Source: Paraglaciecola sp. L1A13 (lineage in GTDB: Bacteria > Pseudomonadota > Gammaproteobacteria > Enterobacterales > Alteromonadaceae). From it: a stretch of DNA of 64,000 bases. The stretch is taken from positions 2,418,001-2,482,000 of the forward strand of contig NZ_CP047024.1 of assembly GCF_009796745.1 (NCBI RefSeq), given 5' to 3'. Below, piece after piece: positions 45,680 through 54,685 of the stretch. Within the stretch, counting starts at the first letter, position 1; the number at the start of each line of letters is the position of its first letter. Made by a program: the position numbers and the translations under genes. The notes below the pieces were generated by a model. The model was not told where the DNA came from. It saw nothing but the letters and a program-made list of their open reading frames with translations, and did no database searches.

Positions 45680-46204
45680 TTATTGTAGTTCGGCCAAACA
45701 CATCTCTTCGTGTATTTGTTTGCACCAACTTTTAACCCGACTTTCAGTCAACTCAGGTTGACGGTCTTCATCAATGCCCAAGCCCACGAAGTGATCATCA
45801 TCAGCCATCCCTTTGGACGCCTCGAAATCGTAACCTTCAGTTGACCATTGGCCTATCAGAATAGCACCTTTAGCTTCAACGATGTCGCGGACCATACCCA
45901 TTGCATCTAAGAAATACTCTGCATAGTCTTCTTGATCGCCACAACCGAAAATGGCGACTAATTTGTCGGCAAAATCGATCTCTTCAAGTTCAGGAAAAAA
46001 GTCATCCCAATCACATTGCGCTTCGCCGTAATACCAAGTTGGAATACCGAACATCAGCAAATCAAACTCAGCAATATCTTCTTTACTGCTTTTCGCTATA
46101 TCGTGTACGTCGATCAGGCCTTTGCCCAATTCTTTTTGGATCATCTTCGCAATATGCTCAGTGTTACCCGTGTCACTACCAAAAAATAGGCCTACGCTCG
46201 CCAT
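45680..46204 (-). CDS. fldA: Flavodoxin FldA (long-chain)
   Basis: A 174-residue FMN protein that carries electrons, for example to radical-SAM enzymes and reductases. The phosphate-binding loop is G-S-D-T-G-N-T-E (about residues 9-16), and the FMN-stacking segments P-T-W-Y-Y-G-E and G-C-G-D-Q-E-D-Y are present, with the extra loop of long-chain flavodoxins. It stands in the conserved fldA-fur neighbourhood, with its own terminator. Confidence 0.97.
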   Translation of the reverse strand: MASVGLFFGSDTGNTEHIAKMIQKELGKGLIDVHDIAKSSKEDIAEFDLLMFGIPTWYYGEAQCDWDDFFPELEEIDFADKLVAIFGCGDQEDYAEYFLDAMGMVRDIVEAKGAILIGQWSTEGYDFEASKGMADDDHFVGLGIDEDRQPELTESRVKSWCKQIHEEMCLAELQ

Positions 46205-46258
46205 TGTGTGGGATACCTCAAAATCTAGTTAAACATGTCTGGTAAGTTACCAGTGCCA

Positions 46259-46471
46259 TTAATTTGCTTGCCAGAAATACTGCACAACACCCTTAAAAAC
46301 GAAGCCTGCTGCGCCTAAAAACAAGACTAAATAAACAACAACTCTGCCTATCAAAGGCACGTTATTTTTTTTCAAAACATCATGTACCGCAAAGCCCATG
46401 AGTAAGAATAAACCCACCAACGCCAAATCTAAGGCGATGGCTTCAATTTGTTCATAATTTTCACTTAACAT
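46259..46471 (-). CDS. Small inner-membrane protein (DUF2788)
   Basis: A 70-residue protein with two hydrophobic helices (about residues 14-29 and 44-65) separated by a charged loop V-L-K-K-N-N-V-P-L-I-G-R. The sequence fits the DUF2788 family, which is conserved between ybfF and fldA in many Alteromonadales and Vibrionales. Function unknown. The ATG at 46471 gives the family length. Confidence 0.82.
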   Translation of the reverse strand: MLSENYEQIEAIALDLALVGLFLLMGFAVHDVLKKNNVPLIGRVVVYLVLFLGAAGFVFKGVVQYFWQAN

Positions 46472-46532
46472 GAGAACTCGCTACATTTCATTGCGGGGCT
46501 ACTTTAGCATATTGAGCCAAGGTTGAAAAAAA

Positions 46533-47318
46533 CTAATTTCGTAAAAATGTGCGTATATGTTTCGCACACTCGGCTGGTTTTTCTGCGTGTAACCAATGAC
46601 CAACTCCCTGTATGACCCTCACACGGCTATTAGGAAATAGTGCAATAGTTTGCTGGGTGTATTGAGGCTGAAGGTAATCGGATAATTCACCCTTTAAAAA
46701 CAGCACGGGTTTGTCATTGCTATGCCCGATTTCCAATGCTTTAGATAGCAGTGAGTAATCACGGTAGAGTAAATTGAGATTAAAGCGCCAATGCCAGCTT
46801 TGTGTTTTATTATCTTGATACAAGCTTTTCAATAAAAATTGTCTTACCGAGGACTCAGCAACATATTCGGCCATTATATCGTTAGCTTCTTTTCGATCAG
46901 TAATTTGTTCTAGATTCACACTGAGCAAAGCATTAAATACATTTTCGTGGCGCGGAGTATAAGTAACGGGTGCAATATCGAGCACAACAAGGCAGTCAAC
47001 CAGACTTTCATTCATTAATGCAATTTGCATAGCAACCTTGCCACCAAGCGAATGCCCAACAATATTTGCTTTAGATATACTCAACTCGTTCAACAAATAA
47101 ATAATTGATTCTGCGTACTGTTCAAAACTAAATTGAGTTGAATGCTGAGATTTCCCATGATCAGGTAAATCTATTGAAATAATATTGAAGTCAGCACTTA
47201 ACTCACGACGAAGCATAGCAAGATTATCTAAACTGCCAAACAAGCCATGAATTAATATAATCCAAGGCTGACTTTTGTCGCCTGAATCTATTCTGTAGTT
47301 AATATCTAATATGGAAAT
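46533..47318 (-). CDS. ybfF: Alpha/beta hydrolase YbfF (esterase), apparent ATT start
   Basis: An esterase/thioesterase of the YbfF family with the nucleophile elbow G-H-S-L-G-G, D-I-A-P and the catalytic His in G-V-G-H-W-L-H. Homologues begin about 25 residues before H-G-L-F-G-S-L-D-N-L. Here that segment is encoded (I-L-D-I-N-Y-R-I ... I-L-I-H-G-L) but contains no ATG, GTG or TTG before an in-frame TAG at 47328-47330. An ATT at 47318-47316, six bases after AGGGG, is the best start and gives 261 residues. The first canonical start, TTG at 47243, would lie inside the oxyanion motif H-G-L. ATT initiation is inference. Confidence 0.85.
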   Translation of the reverse strand: MSILDINYRIDSGDKSQPWIILIHGLFGSLDNLAMLRRELSADFNIISIDLPDHGKSQHSTQFSFEQYAESIIYLLNELSISKANIVGHSLGGKVAMQIALMNESLVDCLVVLDIAPVTYTPRHENVFNALLSVNLEQITDRKEANDIMAEYVAESSVRQFLLKSLYQDNKTQSWHWRFNLNLLYRDYSLLSKALEIGHSNDKPVLFLKGELSDYLQPQYTQQTIALFPNSRVRVIQGVGHWLHAEKPAECAKHIRTFLRN

Positions 47319-47403
47319 AATATACCCCTATTAGTCAATAAGGTAATAAGAAGCGTGTAAATGGGGGAGTGTTGCCGCCACCTTAAGTGACGACAAAGAT
47401 AAA

Positions 47404-47805
47404 CTAACCGATCAAGAATGAATCGAGTGATTTACCACTATCAAGAGCGGCTTTAAATACCTTGGGCATACGGCCTATACCAGTCCACTTGTGCTCATTA
47501 CCTTCGTTATCCGATAAGATGTATTTAACTGGACGCTTCTTGCCAACTTTAGTAGATTTTTTAGCAGGTTCAGCTTTTTGCAAATCATTGACATCTAAGC
47601 CTGCAGCTTCTAATTGCGCTAGAATCTCATTCAGCTTTTCATTCTTTTCTTTAGCTGCTTCTTGCAGTTCTAGTTCTTTCGTTTTACGATTTTCAATAAT
47701 CGAGTTTAACTTATCTGCAACACTTTCTAATTCTTCCACAGATAATTCTTTTACAGCTCCTTGTAAACGACGTCCATGAGTTAAAATACCAATAAAGTCA
47801 CTCAT
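47404..47805 (-). CDS. hns: H-NS family nucleoid-associated protein
   Basis: A 133-residue histone-like protein that coats AT-rich DNA and silences transcription. An N-terminal coiled-coil oligomerisation region (about residues 15-70) is joined by a Lys-rich linker to the DNA-binding domain with the AT-hook-like signature W-T-G-I-G-R-M-P (about 107-114; family W-x-G-x-G-R-x-P). Its upstream region is very AT-rich and has a direct repeat TTACGTGA (47836-47843 and 47855-47862), which may be an autoregulation site. Confidence 0.93.
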   Translation of the reverse strand: MSDFIGILTHGRRLQGAVKELSVEELESVADKLNSIIENRKTKELELQEAAKEKNEKLNEILAQLEAAGLDVNDLQKAEPAKKSTKVGKKRPVKYILSDNEGNEHKWTGIGRMPKVFKAALDSGKSLDSFLIG

Positions 47806-47943
47806 AATTTACCTTTTTTATTTTGAGAGTTTACATTACGTGAAACATATATTTTTACGTGATAGTTAGCAATAAGTTTATTGAAAATAATTATGTTAAA
47901 GGTAATTAAATATTAATAATTTCAGATTTTTGCATCGTAAATT

Positions 47944-47973
47944 AAAAAAGGCGAAATAAATTTCGCCTTTTGA
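47944..47973 (-). terminator. Intrinsic terminator of the ETF-QO gene
   Basis: AAAAGGCGAAA and TTTCGCCTTTT pair around TAAA; on the minus strand a T-run follows. It lies 18 bases after the ETF-QO stop codon. Confidence 0.87.
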
Positions 47974-47990
47974 TTTTCAATTATAATTGA

Positions 47991-49640
47991 TTACATATTT
48001 GGATAATTCGGACCGCCTGAACCTTCAGGTACAACCCATTGAATATTCTGAGTTGGGTCTTTGATATCACAAGTTTTACAATGCACGCAGTTTTGGGCAT
48101 TTATTTGTAATGCTTTTTCTCCCCCTTCAGCGTCAATAATTTCATATACGCCTGCAGGACAGTAACGTTGAGCAGGTTCGTCATATAAAGCTAAATTAAC
48201 CGTAATAGGTATAGCACTATCTTTTAATTGAAGATGACAAGGCTGGTCTTCTTCATGGTTAGTATTTGAGAGAAATACAGAAGACAATTTATCAAAACTC
48301 AGTACACCGTCGTATTTCGGATAATTAATTTTCACACTATCTTTGGCTAACTTTAGCTGCTCATGATCTTTACCGTTATCAGCTAGATTGAAAAACATAT
48401 TGCCATTAAATATATTTTGCTCGAGCGTATTATAGGCGCCGCCCATAAATGTACCGAACTTATGTAAAGCAGCGCCAAAATTACGTGCCTTAAATAATTC
48501 GTCATAAAGCCAAGATGCTTTGAAGCGATTGGTATAATCGATTAAGTCTTTACCACCCTGTTCATCAGTACTTAACGCTTCTATGAGTGTCTCTGCTGCT
48601 AATAAGCCAGACTTCATCGCAGTATGATTACCTTTTATTTTAGCAAAGTTGAGCGTTCCAGCGTCACACCCAACAATAATAGCGCCAGGCAACGTCATTT
48701 TAGGTAATGAATTAAATCCACCTTTGGCGATAGCTCTTGCGCCATAACTAACACGCTTACCACCTTCTAAGTATTGTTTAAATACAGGGTGGTGCTTCAT
48801 GCGTTGAAATTCGTCAAAAGGACTTAAGTGAGGATTACTATAATGAAGGTCTACGATTAAACCGACAAAAACTTGATTGTTCTCGCCATGGTATAAATAA
48901 GAACCGCCAGAGGCCTCTGTTAAGGGCCACCCCGCACTATGAACAACCAAACCTTCTTGGTGCTTACTTGGATCAATATCCCAAATTTCTTTAAAGCCAA
49001 GACCATAATGCTGAGGTGCTTTGTCATCATCTAACCCAAACTTAGCGATAAGTTCTTTGCCTAAATGCCCACGGCAACCTTCTGCGAAAACGGTGTATTT
49101 GGCACGAAGTTCCATGCCGGGCATATAACTATCTTTATGCTTGCCATTATGGTCAATTCCCATATCACCAGTTATCACGCCACCAACACTTCCATCTTCG
49201 TTATATATAACTTGTGCAGCAGCAAAGCCTGGGAACACTTCAACCCCTAATGTTTCGGCTTGTTCGGCTAACCAACGACAGACATTACCCATGCTAACGA
49301 TATAATTTCCGTCGTTATGCATAGTCTTAGGGGTAATGGCATTAGGCAGCTTATTGGATTTTTGTTCATCTCGTAAATAGTAGATATGGTCTTCTTTTAC
49401 CGGTGTATTTAACGGCGCGCCCATTGCTTGCCAATCTGGGAATAGTTCGTCTAATGCTCGGGTTTCAAATACAGCACCAGATAAAATATGTGCGCCTACC
49501 TCTGAACCTTTTTCTACAACACAGACCATTAGCTCTTGTTCTTTTTCTTGGGCTAATTGCATTAATCGACATGCGGTTGAGAGCCCCGCTGGACCAGCAC
49601 CGACTATCACTACATCAAACTCCATCGATTCTCGTTCCAC
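47991..49640 (-). CDS. Electron transfer flavoprotein-ubiquinone oxidoreductase
   Basis: A 549-residue membrane-associated flavoprotein that passes electrons from reduced ETF to ubiquinone. The FAD motif G-A-G-P-A-G-L-S-T-A is at the N-terminus. The 4Fe-4S ligands are in C-P-A-G-V-Y-E and C-V-H-C-K-T-C-D near the C-terminus, which ends with the typical P-E-G-S-G-G-P-N-Y. It starts at GTG (49640), six bases after AAGGAG. It is divergent from etfBA across a 431-base region, so both units are likely co-regulated. Confidence 0.96.
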   Translation of the reverse strand: MERESMEFDVVIVGAGPAGLSTACRLMQLAQEKEQELMVCVVEKGSEVGAHILSGAVFETRALDELFPDWQAMGAPLNTPVKEDHIYYLRDEQKSNKLPNAITPKTMHNDGNYIVSMGNVCRWLAEQAETLGVEVFPGFAAAQVIYNEDGSVGGVITGDMGIDHNGKHKDSYMPGMELRAKYTVFAEGCRGHLGKELIAKFGLDDDKAPQHYGLGFKEIWDIDPSKHQEGLVVHSAGWPLTEASGGSYLYHGENNQVFVGLIVDLHYSNPHLSPFDEFQRMKHHPVFKQYLEGGKRVSYGARAIAKGGFNSLPKMTLPGAIIVGCDAGTLNFAKIKGNHTAMKSGLLAAETLIEALSTDEQGGKDLIDYTNRFKASWLYDELFKARNFGAALHKFGTFMGGAYNTLEQNIFNGNMFFNLADNGKDHEQLKLAKDSVKINYPKYDGVLSFDKLSSVFLSNTNHEEDQPCHLQLKDSAIPITVNLALYDEPAQRYCPAGVYEIIDAEGGEKALQINAQNCVHCKTCDIKDPTQNIQWVVPEGSGGPNYPNM

Positions 49641-50071
49641 CCGTTTCTCCTTCGTTATAAATATCTATTAATTAAAAAAATAATATTTGCGTAACTCAGT
49701 TACACAAAATTTACAAATTGTTTGACAGTTGTTTTACTTTTAGCGCCGCCAAAGCGCAACTTATTTGTATATATATACCCAATAAGTCAGGTTTATTTAT
49801 ACCTTCAAAGACATAGAGGGCAGTGTTCTGATGATTTAAAGTACGTCTTATAAATTTAAAAAGCTTATTTATTTGCTTACATTCTACAAGTTAAACACGT
49901 CCCGCATGATCATTTTTGACGGGCAGTATTGCTAGATTTTGCCTTTGGTCAGTTACGCGAGGGTAGAGCGGGTTGACGCTTACGTCAACAAGACGTAAAT
50001 TAACCTCATTCCGTAAATGTAATGTTAATTACATTATTTTTTTGCTTAAACGCCTATCAAATGAGGTGAAA
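49641..50071. other. Divergent control region between ETF-QO and etfBA
   Basis: 431 bases without a gene. It contains overlapping inverted repeats at 49973-49998, 74 bases before etfB, and a long AT-rich stretch near the ETF-QO start. No other element is evident. Confidence 0.45.
49973..49998. promoter_or_regulatory. Overlapping inverted repeats upstream of etfBA (possible LiuR-type operator)
   Basis: TTGACG-CTTA-CGTCAA (49973-49988) is a perfect six-base inverted repeat. It overlaps TTACGTC-AACAA-GACGTAA (49980-49998), a perfect seven-base repeat. The bases resemble sites of the MerR-type LiuR that control branched-chain amino acid and ETF genes in related bacteria; this is inference from memory. 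Confidence 0.5.
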
Positions 50072-50821
50072 ATGAAAATTTTAGTGCCAATAAAACGTGC
50101 TATCGATTACAACGTGAAAGTACGAGTTAAAGCCGATCACAGTGCTGTCGACTTGACCAACGCCAAAATGTCTATTAATCCTTTCTGTGAAATCGCAGTT
50201 GAAGAAGCGGTTAGGCTGAAGGAAAAAGGCATTGCAACTGAGATTGTTGTTGTGTCTGTTGGCGATAAGTCTTGCCAAGAACAAATTAGAACAGCATTGG
50301 CGCTTGGGGCCGATCGCGGTTTGCAAATTGATACCAGTGAAACATTAGACTCTTTGCAGATTGCGAAGCTACTCAAAAAAGTAGTTGAAGAAGAATCGCC
50401 TGATTTAGTTATTTTGGGCAAACAATCAATCGACTCAGATAATAATCAAACGGGACAAATGTTGGCCGCCTTAACTGGCATGCCTCAAGGAACATTTGCA
50501 TCTGAAGTGAATTTTGATGCAGGCAAAGTGAAAGTCACTCGTGAAATTGATGGCGGTCTGCAAACGTTAGAATTGAGTCTTCCAGCCGTCGTTACTACTG
50601 ATTTGCGCTTGAATGAGCCACGATATGCTTCATTGCCTAATATAATGAAAGCTAAGCGTAAACCCCTTGAAGTTAAATCTGCCGCTGATTTTGGTGTAGA
50701 ACTAACCTCAAATGTTAAGGTCCTTAAAGTTGAGCCACCTGCACAGCGTAAAGGTGGCATTAAAGTGGCGGACGTAGCCGAATTAGTCGATAAATTAAAA
50801 AACGAAGCGAAGGTGATCTAA
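50072..50821 (+). CDS. etfB: Electron transfer flavoprotein beta subunit
   Basis: A 249-residue ETF small subunit, holding AMP and taking electrons from acyl-CoA dehydrogenases together with EtfA. It begins [18 protein letters not shown] as the family does; GAGGTG lies just before the ATG at 50072. The signature [10 protein letters not shown] and the dehydrogenase recognition loop region (about residues 185-200) are present. The stop overlaps the etfA start (TAATG). Confidence 0.96.
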   Translation: MKILVPIKRAIDYNVKVRVKADHSAVDLTNAKMSINPFCEIAVEEAVRLKEKGIATEIVVVSVGDKSCQEQIRTALALGADRGLQIDTSETLDSLQIAKLLKKVVEEESPDLVILGKQSIDSDNNQTGQMLAALTGMPQGTFASEVNFDAGKVKVTREIDGGLQTLELSLPAVVTTDLRLNEPRYASLPNIMKAKRKPLEVKSAADFGVELTSNVKVLKVEPPAQRKGGIKVADVAELVDKLKNEAKVI

Positions 50822-51747
50822 TGCCAATTCTTATTTACGCAGAGCATGACAACAGCCAACTTAAAACCGAAACCCATAAATTGGTTAACGCCGCATGCAA
50901 AATGGGCGACGAGCTTCATCTTCTTGTGGTCGGCTCTCAGTGTGCTGACGTAGCAAAACAGGCAAGTGAAATCGAAGGTATCACAAAAGTTTTACTTGCT
51001 GATAATGTAGCATACGAACATCAATTGGCTGAAAATGTAGCTGATTTGGTATCTGAATTAGGTAAAGATTACAGCCACATTATTTGTGCAGCGACCACAA
51101 CAGGCAAAAACTTTATGCCCCGTGTAGCGGCATTACTTGATGTTGCACAAATATCAGACGTTATCGGTGTACAAAGTAGTGATACGTTCGTTCGTCCTAT
51201 CTATGCGGGCAATGCCATTGCAACAGTACAATCAAGCGATACAATAAAAGTACTGACCGTTCGTACTTCAACGTTCGATGCAAACGGTACGGGCAACAGC
51301 GCACCTGTAGAAACGATTGATGTGGTTAAAACGTCTGCGATATCTTCATTTATTAGTGCAGAATTGACTAAATCTGAACGTCCTGAACTTACCGCTGCTG
51401 ATGTGGTTATTTCTGGCGGTCGTGGTATGCAAAACGGTGAAAACTTTAAGCTGCTTGATGGTATTGCCGACAAGTTGGGAGCCGCCATGGGTGCTTCGCG
51501 TGCTGCGGTTGATGCTGGTTTTGTACCAAATGATATGCAAGTGGGTCAAACAGGTAAAATCGTTGCACCTCAGTTATATATCGCGGTGGGCATTTCTGGC
51601 GCTATTCAGCATTTGGCTGGAATGAAAGACTCGAAAGTGATTGTTGCAATCAACAAAGACGAAGAGGCACCCATTTTTCAAGTAGCCGATTATGGCCTAG
51701 TGGGCGATTTATTCGACATACTGCCTGAGCTTGAAGCTGCTTTATAA
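50821..51747 (+). CDS. etfA: Electron transfer flavoprotein alpha subunit
   Basis: A 308-residue FAD-binding large subunit of ETF. The C-terminal FAD domain shows S-G-G-R-G-M-Q, the family segment G-A-S-R-A-A-V-D-A-G-F, and Q-V-G-Q-T-G-K-I-V-A-P followed by G-I-S-G-A-I-Q-H. It shares a one-base overlap with etfB and ends in a hairpin. Partners in the window are ETF-QO and the acyl-CoA dehydrogenase at 55877. Confidence 0.96.
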   Translation: MPILIYAEHDNSQLKTETHKLVNAACKMGDELHLLVVGSQCADVAKQASEIEGITKVLLADNVAYEHQLAENVADLVSELGKDYSHIICAATTTGKNFMPRVAALLDVAQISDVIGVQSSDTFVRPIYAGNAIATVQSSDTIKVLTVRTSTFDANGTGNSAPVETIDVVKTSAISSFISAELTKSERPELTAADVVISGGRGMQNGENFKLLDGIADKLGAAMGASRAAVDAGFVPNDMQVGQTGKIVAPQLYIAVGISGAIQHLAGMKDSKVIVAINKDEEAPIFQVADYGLVGDLFDILPELEAAL

Positions 51748-51765
51748 AACCGTAAAGTATCTTTG

Positions 51766-51793
51766 AACAATGCCGCTTTTAAGCGGCATTGTT
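51766..51793 (+). terminator. Hairpin after etfA
   Basis: AACAATGCCGCT and AGCGGCATTGTT form a perfect 12-base stem around TTTA. The tail GTATCTAGGCTTTT is only partly T-rich, so termination is likely but not textbook. Confidence 0.75.
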
Positions 51794-51940
51794 GTATCTA
51801 GGCTTTTATAACAATATTGGTTTGGTTAATTAAGCAACGAACAGTTCTTAGAAATAAAATAGTCTTTGCGTTAACTCACATAAATGTTTAATTTCCTCGC
51901 ATCGTATTTATCATACAAATTAATCAATCGGAGGCGATGT

Positions 51941-53905
51941 ATGTCCGCTTTAAATAACAACTCACTAACGCTAGGTGTATGTGATTATCCTGAGCATGTA
52001 CCGCAAAATGAGTGGATTAAACATGCAGAGCAACAAAAAGCATTAGGCTTAAGTTACGTTCGTTTAGCTGAATTTTCATGGGCAAAAATTGAGCCGCAAG
52101 ATGGTGTGTTGGACTGGCAATGGCTTGACGATGCCATTGATACATATACAAATTTCGACCTAAAGATTGTTATGTGTACACCTACGGCAACGCCACCTGC
52201 ATGGCTGATCCAAAAATATCCTCAAATACTGGCCGTTGACGCTCAGGGACAAACGATGAAGTTTGGTTCACGTAGGCATTATGATCATGCCAGTGACATT
52301 TATCGCCAAGAATCAAAGCGTATTACCACGCTAATGGCAAAGCGATATGGACAGCACCCAGATGTTATTGGTTGGCAAACGGATAATGAATTGGGACATG
52401 AAGGTACAGCTGTATCGTATGGTGGGGCTAGTGCTCAACGATTTCCCAAATGGCTTGAGCATCGATACCGCACATTAGATGCCTTGAACGAAGCGTGGGG
52501 TTGTGCATTTTGGAGCCAAAATTACTCACAGTGGCAGCAAATCAACCCACCTAATCTAACCGCTGTACGTCAACCTAATCCCTCTCAAGCGTTAGACTAC
52601 CAGCGATTTTGCTCTGACATGATTGACGAATTTCAACAAGTCCAAATAGATATTCTTAGAGCTTTATCTCCAAAGCGCTTTCTTACCCATAACTTTGTTA
52701 TTTTTGCGCAGGAATTCGATTTGTACAAAGTAGCTAAAAATCTAGATTTTGTCGCTTGGGATAGCTATCCAATTGGTATGTTAGAATTTTTCGCTACGTG
52801 GGAAAGCGAAGAAACCAAAACAGAATTTGCTCGTACGGGCCATCCTGATTTAGTGAGCTTTAATCATGATTTATACCGGGGAATTAAGGGTGGCCGTGAT
52901 TTTTGGGTCATGGAGCAACAATGTGGACATGCAAATTGGGCGCAGTACAACCCATTGCCCGCCGCTGGTGCGGTTCAGCTATGGACCGCTCAGGCATGGG
53001 CTCATGGAGCAAGTTCAGTTACGTACTTTAGATGGCGCGCTAGTCATATGGCACAAGAGATTATGCATTCCGGCTTACTTCAACAAGACGGGCGAGCTGA
53101 CAGAGGATACCAAGAAGTTAAAGAATTTGATCCGACTAAATTTGCTTTAGAAAAAGTTAACGCTAAAGTAGCGTTATTGCATGATTACAACAGTTTGTGG
53201 ATTTATAATCTGCAGCCACACAACAAAGATCTTAGCTATTGGCATCAATTTATGATGTTCTACAGCGCTCTTCGCGAATTAGGAATCGATGTTGATATTA
53301 TTCATCCTGATCAACTAGCTGATAAAGATTACGCGTTAGTTGTATCACCCGCCTTGACATTAATGACAGATAAAATTGCGACTCAGTTAAGTCTCGCGGC
53401 TACCAAATGCCCGATTGTATTTGGACCACGTACGGCTTTTCGCAATAATTCTGGGCGGGTTGCTGATCAAGGGCAATTTCAAATGATCGAAGCACTGGTT
53501 GGGATTAAGTTGGCGAATTTTGATTCTTTGCGCCCCACAATTCAGCAGCAAATAGATAGCGCGAATAATAATCAGAGTTTTAGTGCTGCTCTATGGTGTG
53601 AAAGCTATGAGTTAACGTCTGCAAGCGCAACGCATTATTACGCAGATGGCCCTATGGCAGACTTAGCGGCTGTTACTCAACATGAACAGGTAAGTGTCAT
53701 CGGAGCATTGTCCGGCGAATTAATTAAATCAGTGCTAAAAAATATAGCTGAAAAACAGGCGATTGAAACGTTCGAGTTACCCAAAGGACTCAGATTAAGC
53801 ACGCGCGGAGATACAACGCTTGTGCTGAACTTTAATCAACAAGATGTCAATTGGCTTGGGGAAACTTACCCCGGCGTATCGTTCACTGAGTTTCAAAAGG
53901 GTTAG
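51941..53905 (+). CDS. Beta-galactosidase, GH42
   Basis: A 654-residue glycoside hydrolase family 42 enzyme that releases galactose from beta-galactosides. The TIM-barrel starts L-G-V-C-D-Y-P-E-H. The acid/base Glu is in W-Q-T-D-N-E-L-G-H, and the nucleophile Glu in W-V-M-E-Q-Q-C-G. A trimerisation domain and a short C-terminal beta domain follow. No signal peptide is visible, so it acts on imported oligosaccharides. The ATG at 51941 is set by GGAGG about seven bases upstream. No galactoside transporter or regulator is adjacent. Confidence 0.93.
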   Translation: MSALNNNSLTLGVCDYPEHVPQNEWIKHAEQQKALGLSYVRLAEFSWAKIEPQDGVLDWQWLDDAIDTYTNFDLKIVMCTPTATPPAWLIQKYPQILAVDAQGQTMKFGSRRHYDHASDIYRQESKRITTLMAKRYGQHPDVIGWQTDNELGHEGTAVSYGGASAQRFPKWLEHRYRTLDALNEAWGCAFWSQNYSQWQQINPPNLTAVRQPNPSQALDYQRFCSDMIDEFQQVQIDILRALSPKRFLTHNFVIFAQEFDLYKVAKNLDFVAWDSYPIGMLEFFATWESEETKTEFARTGHPDLVSFNHDLYRGIKGGRDFWVMEQQCGHANWAQYNPLPAAGAVQLWTAQAWAHGASSVTYFRWRASHMAQEIMHSGLLQQDGRADRGYQEVKEFDPTKFALEKVNAKVALLHDYNSLWIYNLQPHNKDLSYWHQFMMFYSALRELGIDVDIIHPDQLADKDYALVVSPALTLMTDKIATQLSLAATKCPIVFGPRTAFRNNSGRVADQGQFQMIEALVGIKLANFDSLRPTIQQQIDSANNNQSFSAALWCESYELTSASATHYYADGPMADLAAVTQHEQVSVIGALSGELIKSVLKNIAEKQAIETFELPKGLRLSTRGDTTLVLNFNQQDVNWLGETYPGVSFTEFQKG

Positions 53906-53965
53906 GTTGAACTTATGACCCAAGGTCCCTGTACCAGTATAGAAGCTGGTACAGGTAGCCAAGTA

Positions 53966-54274
53966 TCAAAGTTTAATAACTGAATTTTCTTCAGTTGACA
54001 TTGGAGACGTCTGGTAAGCGTCGGCCTGCCAATCATTTTCGTATACTTTGCCATCTAGCAAATAGCGAAATTGATAATCCGTTTCTACTGGTAAATCCAT
54101 AGAGGCAGAAAAACTACCATTTTTGAGCTTTTTCATCACTGTCGAACTTTTGTCCCAGTTATTGAAATCGCCAACAATACTAACTGAATCCGCTGCTTTT
54201 GCTTCTTCCTTGGTGAGCTTGAACGTGACCTTACAAACAGGTTTCGATTTTAAATATTGTTTCTTAAAAGCCAT
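53966..54274 (-). CDS. Stand-alone CBM48 (isoamylase early-set) protein
   Basis: A 102-residue protein consisting of one CBM48/AMPK-glycogen-binding-like domain. The signature V-S-I-V-G-D-F-N-N-W-D is at about residues 31-41, and Y-Q-F-R-Y-L-L-D-G-K follows. Such domains bind glycogen or other alpha-glucans and normally sit in front of catalytic domains in branching or debranching enzymes; here none is fused. A role as a small glycogen- or glucan-binding factor is inference. It is transcribed toward the beta-galactosidase gene (convergent) and has a perfect hairpin 74 bases upstream. Confidence 0.85.
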   Translation of the reverse strand: MAFKKQYLKSKPVCKVTFKLTKEEAKAADSVSIVGDFNNWDKSSTVMKKLKNGSFSASMDLPVETDYQFRYLLDGKVYENDWQADAYQTSPMSTEENSVIKL

Positions 54275-54685
54275 GATTTTCCTCTCAATGTAATTAAAGA
54301 ACAGATTTTGGTTTATTTATACACCTAAAACGGCTAATTTTAAAACGATTCCGTAATAAAATTACGGAATAAATAGCCATTATTCATTATTCCATCGTTT
54401 TACTTTCTAGTATATCTGATTTCAATTGCACAATATTGATGCATGTCAGTAGTCTCAATAGTTAATTAAAACATTTATAAAATAACGAAAAACAGGAATT
54501 TTTAATCATTTATATATACCTGATTGATTTATAAAGGATTAAATTTTATACGTTACTAAATCTAAATGTTTGCATAATATTTTATTGCTAATGAGTTGTT
54601 TTAAAGCAAAAACTGTACACATTTTAGCTATTACCACAATTTTATTAACGTTAGTTTATGGTGATGTAATAGGGAACCCTTAACG
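54275..54685. other. AT-rich intergenic region
   Basis: 411 bases between the CBM48 gene and the AraC-type regulator. Apart from the hairpin at 54348-54370 I see no gene or RNA. The last 100 bases next to the regulator stop contain no clear terminator. Confidence 0.4.
54348..54370. repeat. Perfect inverted repeat upstream of the CBM48 gene
   Basis: ATTCCGTAAT (54348-54357), AAA, ATTACGGAAT (54361-54370): a perfect ten-base stem with a three-base loop, 74 bases before the CBM48 start. It could be an operator or a leader hairpin. Confidence 0.6.

Noticed and set aside
49973..50071. Upstream extension of etfB by 33 codons
   Set aside because: The family starts at M-K-I-L-V-P-I-K, the ATG at 50072 has a good ribosome site, and the extension covers the putative operator.
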